Source: Actinacidiphila rubida
GTDB lineage: Bacteria > Actinomycetota > Actinomycetes > Streptomycetales > Streptomycetaceae
DNA: 64,000 bases
Assembly (NCBI RefSeq): GCF_900110255.1
Contig: NZ_FODD01000004.1
Location: forward strand, 286,843-350,842
Reading direction: 5' to 3'
Under the pieces are notes generated by a model, which worked only from the letters and a program-made list of their open reading frames with translations, was not told where the DNA came from and made no database searches. Shown here piece after piece: positions 34,232-47,377 of this stretch; position 1 is the stretch's first letter, and each line of letters starts with the position of its first letter. Position numbers and translations under genes: made by a program.

Positions 34232-35173
34232 ATGACGACCACCACGCAGTCCGGGTCCGCCCTCGCCGCCGCCGTCGACGAGACGATCGGCCTGCTCACC
34301 GAGAACTACGTCTTCCCCGAGATCGCCGGGCAGATCGCCGCGGTGCTCCGACGGCGGCTCGCCGACGGGGCCTACGCCGTGGACGACGCCGGGGAACTCG
34401 CCCGGCTCGTCACCGACGACCTGCAGTCGGTCAACGGCGACCTGCACCTGCGACTGCTCTTCCACGCCGACGAGGTCCCCTCCGGACAGGGCGAGGCGAC
34501 GCTCGCGGGGTTGCGCGAGGAGTTCGACTCCTCACTCGGCGGCGCGCCCCGCGTGGAGATGCTGGACGGCCGGGTGGCCGTCCTGGAACTGGGGCCGGTG
34601 ATCTTCCCGATCGAGTGGGCGGCCGAGCCGCTGGGCGCGGCGCTGAACCTGGTCGCTCCGGCGCGGGCGCTGATCCTGGACCTGCGGCGCTGCCGCGGCG
34701 GGGTGCCGGAGACGGTCGCGCTGGTGTGCAGTTACCTGCTGGACGAGCGCACGCACCTGAACACGCAGGTCTGGAAGCGCGGCGAGGTCCAGGAGCAGTC
34801 GTGGAGTGCGACCCACGTGCCCGGCGCCCGATTCGGCGGCACGAAGCCGCTGTACGTGCTCACCTCTCCGGCCACCTTCTCCGGCGGCGAGGAGCTGGCC
34901 TACGACCTGCAGCAACTGGGCCGCGCGGTCGTCGTGGGGGAGTGCACCGGCGGCGGCGCGCACCCCCGCGAGGGCTGGACCGTGCACCCGCACCTGGAGG
35001 CGACGATCCCGGTCGGCCGCTCGGTCAACCCCGTCTCCGGCGCCAACTGGGAGGGCACCGGGGTGCAGCCGGACGTCGCGGTCCCCGCCGCGGACGCCCT
35101 GACCCGCGCGCACGAACTGGCCCTGGAGAAGCTGGCGGCCGAGGCCGCCGAGGTCACAGCCGCCGATCGGTGA
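34232..35173 (+). CDS. S41-family peptidase (IRBP/tail-specific-protease type)
   Basis: 313 residues. An N-terminal helical region (AVDETIGLLTENYVFPEIAGQIAAVL) is typical of the interphotoreceptor-retinoid-binding-like S41B proteins. The catalytic region shows LILDLRRCRGG, then LTSPATFSGGEELAYDLQQLGRAVVVGECTGGGAHP, with the nucleophilic Ser in TFSGGEE. No signal peptide or PDZ domain, so it is likely cytosolic. The start at ATG 34232 has no Shine-Dalgarno but is placed right after a promoter. Its 3' end overlaps the convergent transporter gene by 20 bases. Confidence 0.88.
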   Translation: MTTTTQSGSALAAAVDETIGLLTENYVFPEIAGQIAAVLRRRLADGAYAVDDAGELARLVTDDLQSVNGDLHLRLLFHADEVPSGQGEATLAGLREEFDSSLGGAPRVEMLDGRVAVLELGPVIFPIEWAAEPLGAALNLVAPARALILDLRRCRGGVPETVALVCSYLLDERTHLNTQVWKRGEVQEQSWSATHVPGARFGGTKPLYVLTSPATFSGGEELAYDLQQLGRAVVVGECTGGGAHPREGWTVHPHLEATIPVGRSVNPVSGANWEGTGVQPDVAVPAADALTRAHELALEKLAAEAAEVTAADR

Positions 35174-36269
35174 CCTCGTAACGCCGCACGTAGGAGGAGA
35201 AGAAGCCCTGGAGGGTGGCGGTGGCCGGGATGGCGACGAGGGCGCCCACCGCGCCCAGCAGCGCGGTGCCCGCCACCACCGAGCCGAATGCGACGGCCGG
35301 GTGAATGTCGACGGTTCGCGCGGTGATCCGCGGCTGCAGCACGTAGTTCTCGAACTGCTGGTAGATCACGACGAAGCACAGGACCCACAGCGCGTCCCAG
35401 GGGTCCTCGGTGAAGGCGATGAGGACGGGCAGGGCGCCGGCCAGGTAGGTGCCGATCGTGGGCACGAACTGCGAGACGACGCCCACCCAGACCGCCAGCG
35501 CGGGCGCGTAGGGCACGTCGAGCACCTGCAGCAGGATGTAGTGGGCCACGCCGGAGATGAGCGCCATCAGGGCCCGGGAGTACAGGTAGCCGCCGGTCTT
35601 GGCGACCGCGAGGTCCCAGGCCCTGAGCACCTCGGCCTGGCGGGCCGGCGGCAGCATCGAGCACAGGGTGCGCCGCAGCCGGGGCCCGTCCGCGGCCAGG
35701 TAGTACGTGAACAGCAGCACCGTGAACAGCTGGAAGACGGTCCCGAAGATGGTCGTGGAGATGCCCCACGCGTTGCTCGCGCCGTTGGCGAGGTAGGTGC
35801 GCACCCAGTTGGAGTGCAGCAGCTTGTCCTGGAGGTTCCCGGTCTTCAGGTGGGTGTGGAAGTGGCGGTTGCTCCACATGGCCACGTCGTCCACGTAGTG
35901 CGGGAGATTGTCGGCGATCGTCCTGATCTGGTCGACGAGCAGCGTGCCGAGGGCGAGGAGGAAGCCGGCGGCCGCGGCGAAGACCACGAGCAGGACGATG
36001 CCGGTGGCCAGACCGCGGCGGACGCGCCGGCGGGCCATCCAGTCCACGGCGGGCTCGATGGCCACGGCGCAGAAGAACGAGACCAGGACGTTGACCAGCA
36101 GGCCGACGAGGCGCGAGAACACCCAGTGGGCGAACTGGTAGCAGGCGACCAGGGCGAGGACGAGGACGACGGCCCGCGGCAGCCACCGCGGCACGGAAAC
36201 GGCCGACCGGAGCCCCCCGTCCCCGGACGCGGCGGGGTCCGGTTCCGGGGTGTCGTCGTGGTCGGCCAC
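35154..36269 (-). CDS. AI-2E family transporter
   Basis: 371 residues. Eight or so hydrophobic helices, arranged as in the AI-2E (PerM/TqsA) family: paired N-terminal helices, the conserved ALISGVAHYILLQVLDVPYAPALAVWVGVVSQFVPTIG stretch, and the final pair with AVAFGSVVAGTALLGAVGALVAIPATA. These proteins export small molecules or ions (autoinducer-2, Na+ or other); the substrate here cannot be read. An acidic N-terminal tail of about 25 residues precedes helix 1. The start is GTG 36269. Its 3' end overlaps the convergent S41 gene by 20 bases. Confidence 0.92.
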   Translation of the reverse strand: MADHDDTPEPDPAASGDGGLRSAVSVPRWLPRAVVLVLALVACYQFAHWVFSRLVGLLVNVLVSFFCAVAIEPAVDWMARRRVRRGLATGIVLLVVFAAAAGFLLALGTLLVDQIRTIADNLPHYVDDVAMWSNRHFHTHLKTGNLQDKLLHSNWVRTYLANGASNAWGISTTIFGTVFQLFTVLLFTYYLAADGPRLRRTLCSMLPPARQAEVLRAWDLAVAKTGGYLYSRALMALISGVAHYILLQVLDVPYAPALAVWVGVVSQFVPTIGTYLAGALPVLIAFTEDPWDALWVLCFVVIYQQFENYVLQPRITARTVDIHPAVAFGSVVAGTALLGAVGALVAIPATATLQGFFSSYVRRYEVTDRRL

Positions 36270-36398
36270 ACGGTCAGTCTGGAACGAGGCGGACTTTTAG
36301 TCCTGATTTCTCCCCGTTTGCACTATCGGCCGGGTGCCCAACATTCCCGGGCCCCGATCCCCCGCCGGCTCTCGCCCGGCCCTCCCCGCTCGCCGGTC

Positions 36399-36593
36399 TC
36401 AACGGTGCGAGGCGGGCACGTCCATGGCCGCGCACACCGCACGCCACACGTCCTTCGCCTCCCAGCCGTCGTCCAGTGCCTGAAGCACCGTACGGCCGCC
36501 CAACTGGGACATCACATGGTCGCGGGCGAAGGAGTCGGCGTAGGTCTCGCCGAAGTGGGCGCGCATCCGCTCCCAGAAAATCGTCAGACGCAT
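36399..36593 (-). CDS. DUF3046 domain protein
   Basis: 64 residues. The sequence MRLTIFWERMRAHFGETYADSFARDHVMSQLGG is the DUF3046 signature, a small actinobacterial family commonly encoded near recA. The rest is GRTVLQALDDGWEAKDVWRAVC. Function unknown. The start ATG 36593 has no Shine-Dalgarno; a GATACT about 13 bases before it could place transcription near the start codon. Confidence 0.9.
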   Translation of the reverse strand: MRLTIFWERMRAHFGETYADSFARDHVMSQLGGRTVLQALDDGWEAKDVWRAVCAAMDVPASHR

Positions 36594-36695
36594 AGATGCC
36601 AGTATCGCGCGGCACGGGCGGGTAGCAGCCGCCCGCCCTTGAGGGTGGTCCTTACCCGTCCCGGCTGCCTGCGCCCAGCCCACCCAGCGGCCCCG

Positions 36696-37016
36696 TCACG
36701 CCACCGCGCGCACCGCCGCGGTGACCAGCACGCCCGCCGCGACCACGACGAGGAACGGCGCCCGCAGCAGGAGCGCCACCGCGGCGGCGGCGAGTCCGGC
36801 GGAGCGGGCGTCGACCGCCAGGTGCCGCGTGGTGGTCCCGAAGGTCTGCAGCGCGGTCAGGGCGGCCAGCAGGGCGATCGGCACCAGGGCCGCCAGGCGC
36901 CTGACCAGCGGGCGTTCCAGCAGCCCGGCCGGGATCGACAGCCCGAGGAGTTTCACCCCGTAGCAGCCCAGGGCCGTGATCGCGAGGGCGATCCACGCGT
37001 CAGCGCCGGTGGTCAC
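36696..37016 (-). CDS. azlD: AzlD-family membrane protein (branched-chain amino acid exporter subunit)
   Basis: 106 residues with three to four hydrophobic helices (IALAITALGCYGVKLLGL, LVPIALLAALTALQTF, GLAAAAVALLLRAPFLVVVAAGVLVTAAV). AzlD is the small partner of AzlC in a two-component branched-chain amino acid exporter. The GTG at 37016 overlaps the azlC coding end by 17 bases, so it is cotranscribed and translationally linked to azlC. Confidence 0.92.
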   Translation of the reverse strand: MTTGADAWIALAITALGCYGVKLLGLSIPAGLLERPLVRRLAALVPIALLAALTALQTFGTTTRHLAVDARSAGLAAAAVALLLRAPFLVVVAAGVLVTAAVRAVA

Positions 37017-37761
37017 GGGTCGCTCCCTCCTCTGCCGCCTGTCCTCGGCGGCGGTTCCTTCGGCATGCGGCGAGGGCCAGGGGCGCGGCCAGCGCGGAGA
37101 CCAGGACGGGCACGCCCGCGGGGAGCAGCGGCAGGAACGCCAGCGCCAGCAGGACGGCGGAGGCGGCGGCCGTCCGCTCCGTCCGGTCCTTGACCATGGG
37201 AGCCAGCAGCGCGAGGAACACCGCGGGTCCGGCCGCGTCCAGACCCCATGCCGCCGGGTCGCCGAGGGCCGAGGCGCCCAGCGCGCCGGCGAGCGTGGTC
37301 ACGTTCCACAGCAGGTAGAGGCTCGCCCCGGTGACGGTGAAGCCGAGCCTGGCGTCGTCCCGGCCACGTTGCGACAGGGCCACCGCGGAGGTCTCGTCGA
37401 TCACCCACTGCGCGGCCAGCGGGCGCACGGCTCGGGGGAACGCGAGGAGTGGGGAGAGCCGGAGCCCGTAGAAGGCGTTGCGGGTCCCCAGGAACAGCGC
37501 CCCGGCGGCCGCCGCGAACGGGTTGCCACCCGATCCGAGCGCGCCGACCAGGGCGAACTGGGAGGCGCCGGTGAAGACGAGCAGGGACATGGCGCAGGTC
37601 TGCACGAGGGAGAACCCGGCCCCCGCCGAGGTCACGCCGAAGGCGAATCCGGACAGGCCGACGGCCACGCCGACACCGAGGGCGTCGCGGACGACGGCGC
37701 GGCGGCCGGCCTCCGGGGCCTCGGGCGCGGGGCTGGGTGCGGGTATCGGTGGTGCGGTCAC
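37000..37761 (-). CDS. azlC: AzlC-family branched-chain amino acid exporter permease
   Basis: 253 residues, about six hydrophobic helices. The AzlC pattern is visible: GVAVGLSGFAFGVTSAGAGFSLVQTCAMSLLVFTGASQFALVG, then FLGTRNAFYGLRLSPLL, RPLAAQWVIDETSAV, and a last block LALLAPMVKDR. It pairs with AzlD for efflux of leucine and its analogues. The GTG at 37761 overlaps the stop of the upstream AraC gene by GTGA, so it is translationally coupled to its presumed regulator. Confidence 0.94.
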   Translation of the reverse strand: MTAPPIPAPSPAPEAPEAGRRAVVRDALGVGVAVGLSGFAFGVTSAGAGFSLVQTCAMSLLVFTGASQFALVGALGSGGNPFAAAAGALFLGTRNAFYGLRLSPLLAFPRAVRPLAAQWVIDETSAVALSQRGRDDARLGFTVTGASLYLLWNVTTLAGALGASALGDPAAWGLDAAGPAVFLALLAPMVKDRTERTAAASAVLLALAFLPLLPAGVPVLVSALAAPLALAACRRNRRRGQAAEEGATRDHRR

Positions 37762-38633
37762 CCGGCCGACGGTAGGGCCGCCGCACGCGGAAGGTCTTGT
37801 ACGTTCTTGCGCTCGCGCTGGTAGGCGCCCGGCGGGACTCCGACGATGCGGCTGAAATGCCGGTTGAGGTGCGGCTGGTCGGTGAAGCCGACGGCCGCCG
37901 CGGTGTCGGCCGGGCTGGCCCCGGCGTCCAGCAGGCGGCGCGCGGCACTCACCCGCTCACCGGTCAGCCAGGCGTGCGGGGGCAGTCCGTAGGCCTTCTT
38001 GAACGACCGCAGGAGGGCAAAGGGGCTGACGCCCGTCTCCGCGGCGAGCTGCTCCAGGCTGGGCGGCTCGACGAGTGAGGCGGCGAGCAGGTCGCGGGCC
38101 TGGGCGGCGGCGCGCGGACCGCCGCCCGCACCCTGCCCGTCCGGTTCCGCCGCGGCGACGGCCGTGCCGTGCCGTGCGAGCAGGCGGGCCAGGACGAGGC
38201 GCAGGAGGGTGTCGGCGGCGAGGGGGTTGTCGTGTTCGGCGGCCCGGTGCACGTCGGCGATCATCCGGGCGGTGGCCGGGTCGTCGAGCACGGTGGCGCT
38301 GAAGGCCGGGGTTCCGCGCAGCGCCGAGGTCTCCGCGGCGACGGAGGCGACGACCGAACGGGCAGGGTAGAGGACCCGGTAGCTCCAGCCGTCCTCGCTG
38401 CCCGCGTAGGCGGTGTGCGGTGTCTCGGGATTGAGGAGGACCACTCCCCCGGCCCCCGCGTGCCGGTCGCCGCCGGGCAGCCCGACGGCCTCCACACCGC
38501 TGGTGACCGCGGCGACCACGTAGCCGTCGTGCGCGTGCCTGGAGAACGTGTGGCGGATGTAGCGGGCGTGCAGCAGATCGACGCCGGGGAGGCCGGGGTG
38601 CTCCCAGTGCCGTGCCTGTTCGCGCGGGGCCAT
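37758..38633 (-). CDS. AraC-family transcriptional regulator of the azlCD operon
   Basis: 291 residues. An N-terminal AraC-type cupin region (LHARYIRHTFSRHAHDGYVVAAV, GGVVLLNPETPHTAY) is followed by two helix-turn-helix motifs: LEQLAAETGVSPFALLRSFKKAYGLPPHAWL and ASPADTAAAVGFTDQPHLNRHFSRIVGVPPGAYQRER. The first gene of the araC-azlC-azlD operon; its stop overlaps the azlC start (GTGA). Probably activates the exporter in response to an amino acid. The ATG 38633 has a weak ribosome site. A DnaA-box-like element lies 41 bases upstream. Confidence 0.9.
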   Translation of the reverse strand: MAPREQARHWEHPGLPGVDLLHARYIRHTFSRHAHDGYVVAAVTSGVEAVGLPGGDRHAGAGGVVLLNPETPHTAYAGSEDGWSYRVLYPARSVVASVAAETSALRGTPAFSATVLDDPATARMIADVHRAAEHDNPLAADTLLRLVLARLLARHGTAVAAAEPDGQGAGGGPRAAAQARDLLAASLVEPPSLEQLAAETGVSPFALLRSFKKAYGLPPHAWLTGERVSAARRLLDAGASPADTAAAVGFTDQPHLNRHFSRIVGVPPGAYQRERKNVQDLPRAAALPSAG

Positions 38634-38673
38634 GGCCCATTCTGACCGCACGGTGGCGTGTCCGCGCCAGGGG

Positions 38674-38682
38674 TTATCCACA
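38674..38682 (+). promoter_or_regulatory. DnaA-box-like element TTATCCACA between araC and lhr
   Basis: TTATCCACA on the plus strand, followed by GG. With the base before it this is the reverse complement of the same CCTGTGGATAACCC found at 14649. It lies between divergent promoters. Confidence 0.5.
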
Positions 38683-38735
38683 GGCTGGACGGTCTCGCCA
38701 GCGCGGTGTCGGTGCGGCGAGGCAGGATGGGAGCC

Positions 38736-43394
<4,659 letters not shown>

Positions 43395-43541
43395 CCCGCC
43401 GAGCCGTCCGGTCCGACCGGCGCTCCGCCCCGGTGCGGCCTGTCGCTCGGGCTCCGCCCGGGAACACCGTCCGGCTCGGCCGGAATCCTGGCGGACCGCC
43501 GGCGGGGCCGGCTCCTGCGGCGGGTGGGCGATGATGGACGG

Positions 43542-44345
43542 GTGCCCGAAGGAGACACGGTCTGGCTGACCGCCCACCGACTGCACGCCGCGCTGGCCGG
43601 CCGGCCGCTGCTGCGGGCGGATCTGCGGGTGCCGCAGCTCGCGACGGTGGACCTGTCCGGGCGGCAGATGCTGGAGGTCGTCCCCCGGGGCAAGCACCTG
43701 ATGGCGCGGCTGGAGGGCGGCCTGACCCTCCACTCGCACCTGCGGATGGACGGTGCGTGGCACCTGTACGCCCCCGGGGAGCGCTGGCGGGGCGGCCAGG
43801 CGCACCAGGTGCGGGCGGTGCTGGAGAACGAGGCGAGGACGGCCGTCGGCTACCGGCTGCCGGTGCTGGAGCTGCTGCCCACCGACGAGGAGGACGGGGT
43901 CGTCGGTCACCTGGGTCCCGATCTGCTGGGTCCCGACTGGGAGCCGGCCAGGGCGCTGGCCGCACTGGGCGCCGAGCCGGGCCGGCCGGTCGGCGCAGCG
44001 CTGCTGGATCAGCGCAATCTCGCGGGGATCGGCAACGTCTATGTCTCGGAGCTGTGCTTTCTGCGCGGGATCACGCCGTGGACACCGTTCGGGGAGATCG
44101 CGGCGCCGCAGAAGCTCGTGGTGCTGGCGAAGCGGCTGCTGGAGGCGAACAAGGCCCGGCCGGGGCACATCACGACCGGGAACACCCGGCGGGGGCGGAC
44201 GAACTGGGTCTACGGCAGGGAGCACCAACCGTGCCTGCGCTGCGGCACGCCCGTGCGCCGGGCCGAACACGGCGAGGACGGCCGGGAGCGGGTCGCCTAC
44301 TGGTGCCCGCGCTGTCAGCGCGGCCCCGCGCCCTCCGGCGGCTGA
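43542..44345 (+). CDS. nei2: Formamidopyrimidine/endonuclease VIII family DNA glycosylase (Nei2 type)
   Basis: 267 residues. The N-terminus is PEGDTV, with catalytic Pro-2 and Glu-3 after removal of the initiator, so the GTG at 43542 is fixed by the active site. A LTLHSHLRMDG block and the helix-two-turn-helix with LLDQRNLAGIGNVYVSELCF are present, and a C-terminal zinc finger has CLRCG...CPRCQ. The enzyme removes oxidised pyrimidines or formamidopyrimidines and nicks the abasic site. Its 3' end overlaps a convergent gene by 31 bases. Confidence 0.95.
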   Translation: MPEGDTVWLTAHRLHAALAGRPLLRADLRVPQLATVDLSGRQMLEVVPRGKHLMARLEGGLTLHSHLRMDGAWHLYAPGERWRGGQAHQVRAVLENEARTAVGYRLPVLELLPTDEEDGVVGHLGPDLLGPDWEPARALAALGAEPGRPVGAALLDQRNLAGIGNVYVSELCFLRGITPWTPFGEIAAPQKLVVLAKRLLEANKARPGHITTGNTRRGRTNWVYGREHQPCLRCGTPVRRAEHGEDGRERVAYWCPRCQRGPAPSGG

Positions 44346-44764
44346 ACGGCTCCGGCACCGTCTGCGCCGGCCGTCAGGGCGCCCCCGGGCACGATCTCGG
44401 GTGCGATCTCGGGCACGAACCCCACCTCGAACGCAGGCGCCGCCTCCGGATCCGGCCCGGCCCCCTCATCAGGCCCGAGCCCCTCTTCGGCCTCGGCCCC
44501 GGTCCCGGTCTCAGCCGCGCGGCGGTGCCAGGGTCCGGCATGGCCGCCGGGCCCGTCGCGGGATATTCGCGGGTGGACCGGCACCGCGTGCAGCGGTATG
44601 AGCCCGAGGCTCCAGCCGGTGAGGACCGCGCCCTCGCCGAGCCCGGGCCGGGCGCCCGGCACGAGGGTGAGGCGCACCGCCGCCCACCACCAGGCGAGCC
44701 CGCAGCCCACCGTCAGTCCCCGCCGTACCAGCCGCCTGACGCGCACCGCACTGCGTGCACGCAT
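44315..44764 (-). CDS. Small membrane-associated protein of unknown function
   Basis: 149 residues. A basic N-terminus (MRARSAVRVRRLVRRG) is followed by a hydrophobic segment (LTVGCGLAWWWAAVRLTLV) and a second, weaker one (AVLTGWSLGLIPLHAVPV). The C-terminal half is acidic and rich in Gly, Pro and Ala. Start ATG 44764 behind AAGGAGGCG. No family is recognised. It overlaps the convergent nei2 gene by 31 bases and precedes the 3' end of dps. Confidence 0.7.
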   Translation of the reverse strand: MRARSAVRVRRLVRRGLTVGCGLAWWWAAVRLTLVPGARPGLGEGAVLTGWSLGLIPLHAVPVHPRISRDGPGGHAGPWHRRAAETGTGAEAEEGLGPDEGAGPDPEAAPAFEVGFVPEIAPEIVPGGALTAGADGAGAVQPPEGAGPR

Positions 44765-44859
44765 CGCCGCCTCCTTGTGCCCCGAGAAGGTCGCACCACG
44801 CGGTTCAGCTCGCCGGCCCCGGCCGCACGCGAGGTGCGGGCGCGGGCGCGGGCCGGCCG

Positions 44860-45330
44860 TCAGACGTTCTCGGCCTGGAACATCCAGTGGAACTTCTCCA
44901 GGTCCGCGGCGATGCCGATGAGGATGTCCTGGGTGACGGGGTCGGGTTCGTCGGTGACGGCGATGCGTTCCCGCATCCGGGTGATGCTCGCGTCCAGGGC
45001 GGCGACCATGATCTCCACGACCTCGCCGTCCTTGACCCAGCCGTCGGTCACGGTGTCGATGCCGGAGGTCTTGGCGACGGTGCCGGCCCGCCCGTCCGGC
45101 GTGACGCCGATCGCGGAGGCGCGTTCCGCCACCGTGTCGGAGGCCAGCCGCGCGCTGTCGACCACCTCGTCGAGCTGGAGGTGGATGGACCGGAAGCGCG
45201 GGCCGATGACGTTCCAGTGCACCTGCTTGGCCAGCAGGGAGAGGTCGATCAGATCCACCAGGGAGCCCTGAAGGGCCTCTCCGACGGTCTTGCGGGCGGA
45301 TTCCGGAAGCGGGCTCTTCACGACGCTCAT
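44860..45330 (-). CDS. dps: Dps-family ferritin-like DNA protection protein
   Basis: 156 residues. The ferroxidase signature is visible as QVHWNVIGPRFRSIHLQLDEVVD, with the His and Asp/Glu ligands in place, and a Dps dodecamer helical layout (LVDLIDLSLLAKQ, DPVTQDILIGIAADLEKFHWMFQAENV). The protein stores iron and condenses or shields DNA under stress. By position it matches DpsB of S. coelicolor (from memory). It has short N- and C-terminal tails, so DNA binding may be weak. Start ATG 45330 with GAGGAGAC upstream. Monocistronic, with a hairpin between it and clgR. Confidence 0.95.
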   Translation of the reverse strand: MSVVKSPLPESARKTVGEALQGSLVDLIDLSLLAKQVHWNVIGPRFRSIHLQLDEVVDSARLASDTVAERASAIGVTPDGRAGTVAKTSGIDTVTDGWVKDGEVVEIMVAALDASITRMRERIAVTDEPDPVTQDILIGIAADLEKFHWMFQAENV

Positions 45331-45552
45331 GCGCTTGTCTCCTCGCGGGTCGGCCGCCGGCCGCGGACCGCACTCCGCGGGGTGCGGAGGTGAGGCGACG
45401 GCCGGTCTCGTCCTGCTCTGGCACAGTTCGATCTTCGCTGACCTTCCTCGCCTACCCTGCCCCGGACCCGTACACATGGCAAAAGCAGGCACAGGCCAGG
45501 AATTCACGGACAGATACGGAGCGAGGTCGGGCCAGGACCGCGGAACGGAAAA

Positions 45553-45599
45553 CGCGGCGGCCCCCGAACCGGGAATCCCGGTTTTCAGGGGCCGCCGCG
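45553..45599 (-). terminator. Terminator downstream of clgR
   Basis: CGCGGCGGCCCC (45553-45564) pairs perfectly with 45588-45599, and the inner AACCGGGA/TCCCGGTT pairs a second time. On the minus strand it is followed by TTTTCC. It separates clgR from dps. Confidence 0.85.
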
Positions 45600-45618
45600 A
45601 CAGCAGGGGCGCAGCTGG

Positions 45619-46011
45619 TCAGGCAGCCACGACGTCGACCGCTTCCGCGGACTTCTTGGGCGCCTTGATCGTGATGCGCTCGTCGGGGGTGGACGACACG
45701 GAGGTGACGGACGTGACCGAACCCAGCACCGGGCGCATCGGCGACGCGGAAGTGTCGGCGGCCGCGGACTGCGAGAGTTCGGCAAGCGACAGATCGTCGC
45801 TGACCTCGCGCATCACCTCGGACATCGGCACGCTGAGCGCCTCACAGATCGCCGAGAGCAGTTCGGAGGACGCCTCCTTCTGCCCCCGCTCGACCTCCGA
45901 GAGGTACCCGAGCGAGACCCGGGCCGACGAGGAGACCTCACGCAGAGTACGGCCCTGGCGCTGGCGCTGCCGACGCAGCACGTCACCAAGCAGGCGACGG
46001 AGCAGGATCAT
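45619..46011 (-). CDS. clgR: ClgR, transcriptional regulator of clp protease genes
   Basis: 130 residues. The XRE-type helix-turn-helix is [42 protein letters not shown]. The protein ends in VVAA. In Streptomyces ClgR activates clpP1P2, clpC and lon, and its two C-terminal alanines are the tag for ClpP-dependent degradation, so this ending fits. Start ATG 46011 with GGAGGG upstream. A double hairpin terminates it. The C-terminal third is Ser/Thr-rich and likely disordered. Confidence 0.93.
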   Translation of the reverse strand: MILLRRLLGDVLRRQRQRQGRTLREVSSSARVSLGYLSEVERGQKEASSELLSAICEALSVPMSEVMREVSDDLSLAELSQSAAADTSASPMRPVLGSVTSVTSVSSTPDERITIKAPKKSAEAVDVVAA

Positions 46012-46166
46012 CGGTGGCTCCCTCCTCGGACCGCGAAACCGCATCCTTCTCGCCCCACCGTACCGCCTCGGGCACCGGCCGTGCGGGGAGCGAAGACGTG
46101 TTCACTCAGGGCTGCAAACATCACTTCCCCCCGTCTTCTTCCCTAAGCACCGCTCTCGGACTCCTG

Positions 46167-46703
46167 TCAGGAGCCTTGTCCTGGGCCCTGTGACGGCCTC
46201 GGACCCGCAACCGTACTCCTTCTCAGCTCCACCGTGAGCAGATCCAGAACGGCCGCCACGGAAGCGGTACGGATCGCGGTACGGTCCCCGCTCAGGCGCA
46301 GCGCCGCGACCTCGGTCCGGTCCGGGCCCGCGACGGCGACGAACACCGTGCCGACGGGCTGCCCGTCCTGCGGGTCGGGCCCGGCCACCCCGGTGGTCGA
46401 GGCGCCCCAGTCCGCGGTCAGGCGGTCCCTGACGCCCTCGGCCATCTCCCGGGCGACCTGAGGGTCGACCGCGCCCCGGGCGGCCAGCAGCCCGGCGTCG
46501 ACACCGAGCAGTTCGTGCTTCAGTTCGGTGGCGTACGCCGTCACCGAACCGCGGAAGCTCTTCGAGGCGCCGGGCACCGACGCGATCCGGGCGGCCACCA
46601 GGCCGCCGGTCAGGGACTCCGCCACGGCCAGCGTCCAGCCGCCCGTCTCCAGCAGCCGCAGCACCTCGGCGGCGTCCGCCGCCTCCCCCTGGCCGACGCT
46701 CAT
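46167..46703 (-). CDS. pncC: CinA-family nicotinamide-nucleotide amidohydrolase (PncC-type domain)
   Basis: 178 residues, C-terminal CinA domain only, without the N-terminal MoaB-like domain of full CinA. Visible are AVAESLTGGLVAARIASVPGASKSFRGSVTAYATELK and GVAGPDPQDGQPVGTVFVAVAG, the deamidase core. It converts nicotinamide mononucleotide to nicotinate mononucleotide in NAD recycling. The ATG overlaps the pgsA stop by ATGA. The last of the rimO-pgsA-pncC operon. Confidence 0.92.
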   Translation of the reverse strand: MSVGQGEAADAAEVLRLLETGGWTLAVAESLTGGLVAARIASVPGASKSFRGSVTAYATELKHELLGVDAGLLAARGAVDPQVAREMAEGVRDRLTADWGASTTGVAGPDPQDGQPVGTVFVAVAGPDRTEVAALRLSGDRTAIRTASVAAVLDLLTVELRRSTVAGPRPSQGPGQGS

Positions 46704-47377
46704 ATCCCCTGTCCCTGTCCCTGCTGCCGTCCCTGCTGCTTCCCTCGCGCCCGCGCCTCGGCCGCGAGGCCGGCCCGCCGCAGCACGACGGCCTGGCGCA
46801 CGTAGTCCAGACCGGTGGCCACGGTCAGCACCACCGCGGCGCCCATCAGGCAGGCCCGGATCGTGGCCAGCGGCCCGGTGAGCACCAGGATGTACATGCC
46901 GACGGCCACGCCCTGGGTGAGCGTCTTGAGCTTGCCGCCGCGGCTGGCCGGGATGACCCCGTGCCGGATCACCCAGAACCGCATCAGCGTGATGCCGACC
47001 TCGCGCACCAGGATGACGATGGTGACCCACCACGGCAGGTCCCCGAGCGCGGACAGGCCGACCAGGGCGGCGCCCATGATCGCCTTGTCCGCGATGGGAT
47101 CGGCGATCTTGCCGAAGTCGGTGACCAGGCCGTAGCGGCGCGCGAGTTCGCCGTCGAACAGGTCGGTGATCATGGCGACGGCGAACGCCGCCCAGGCGAA
47201 GGACCGCCACGCCGGGTCGTGGCCGTCGCCGTGGACCAGCAGCAGCACGAAGCCGGGGACGAGCACCAGCCGGGTCATGGTGAGCAGGTTCGCCACGTTC
47301 CACAGCCCGGCCTTGGACTCCTCGGGATCGCCGAGGTGGTCGGGCGCGGACGGAGGCGAGGCGGGGGCTTCTGTCAT
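46700..47377 (-). CDS. pgsA: CDP-diacylglycerol-glycerol-3-phosphate 3-phosphatidyltransferase
   Basis: 225 residues, six helices. The CDP-alcohol phosphatidyltransferase signature D-G-x2-A-R-x8-G-x3-D-x3-D is visible as [25 protein letters not shown]. It makes phosphatidylglycerol-phosphate, precursor of cardiolipin. The C-terminal tail is Gln/Gly-rich ([11 protein letters not shown]). ATG 47377 overlaps the rimO stop by ATGA and its own stop overlaps pncC the same way. Confidence 0.95.
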   Translation of the reverse strand: MTEAPASPPSAPDHLGDPEESKAGLWNVANLLTMTRLVLVPGFVLLLVHGDGHDPAWRSFAWAAFAVAMITDLFDGELARRYGLVTDFGKIADPIADKAIMGAALVGLSALGDLPWWVTIVILVREVGITLMRFWVIRHGVIPASRGGKLKTLTQGVAVGMYILVLTGPLATIRACLMGAAVVLTVATGLDYVRQAVVLRRAGLAAEARARGKQQGRQQGQGQGI

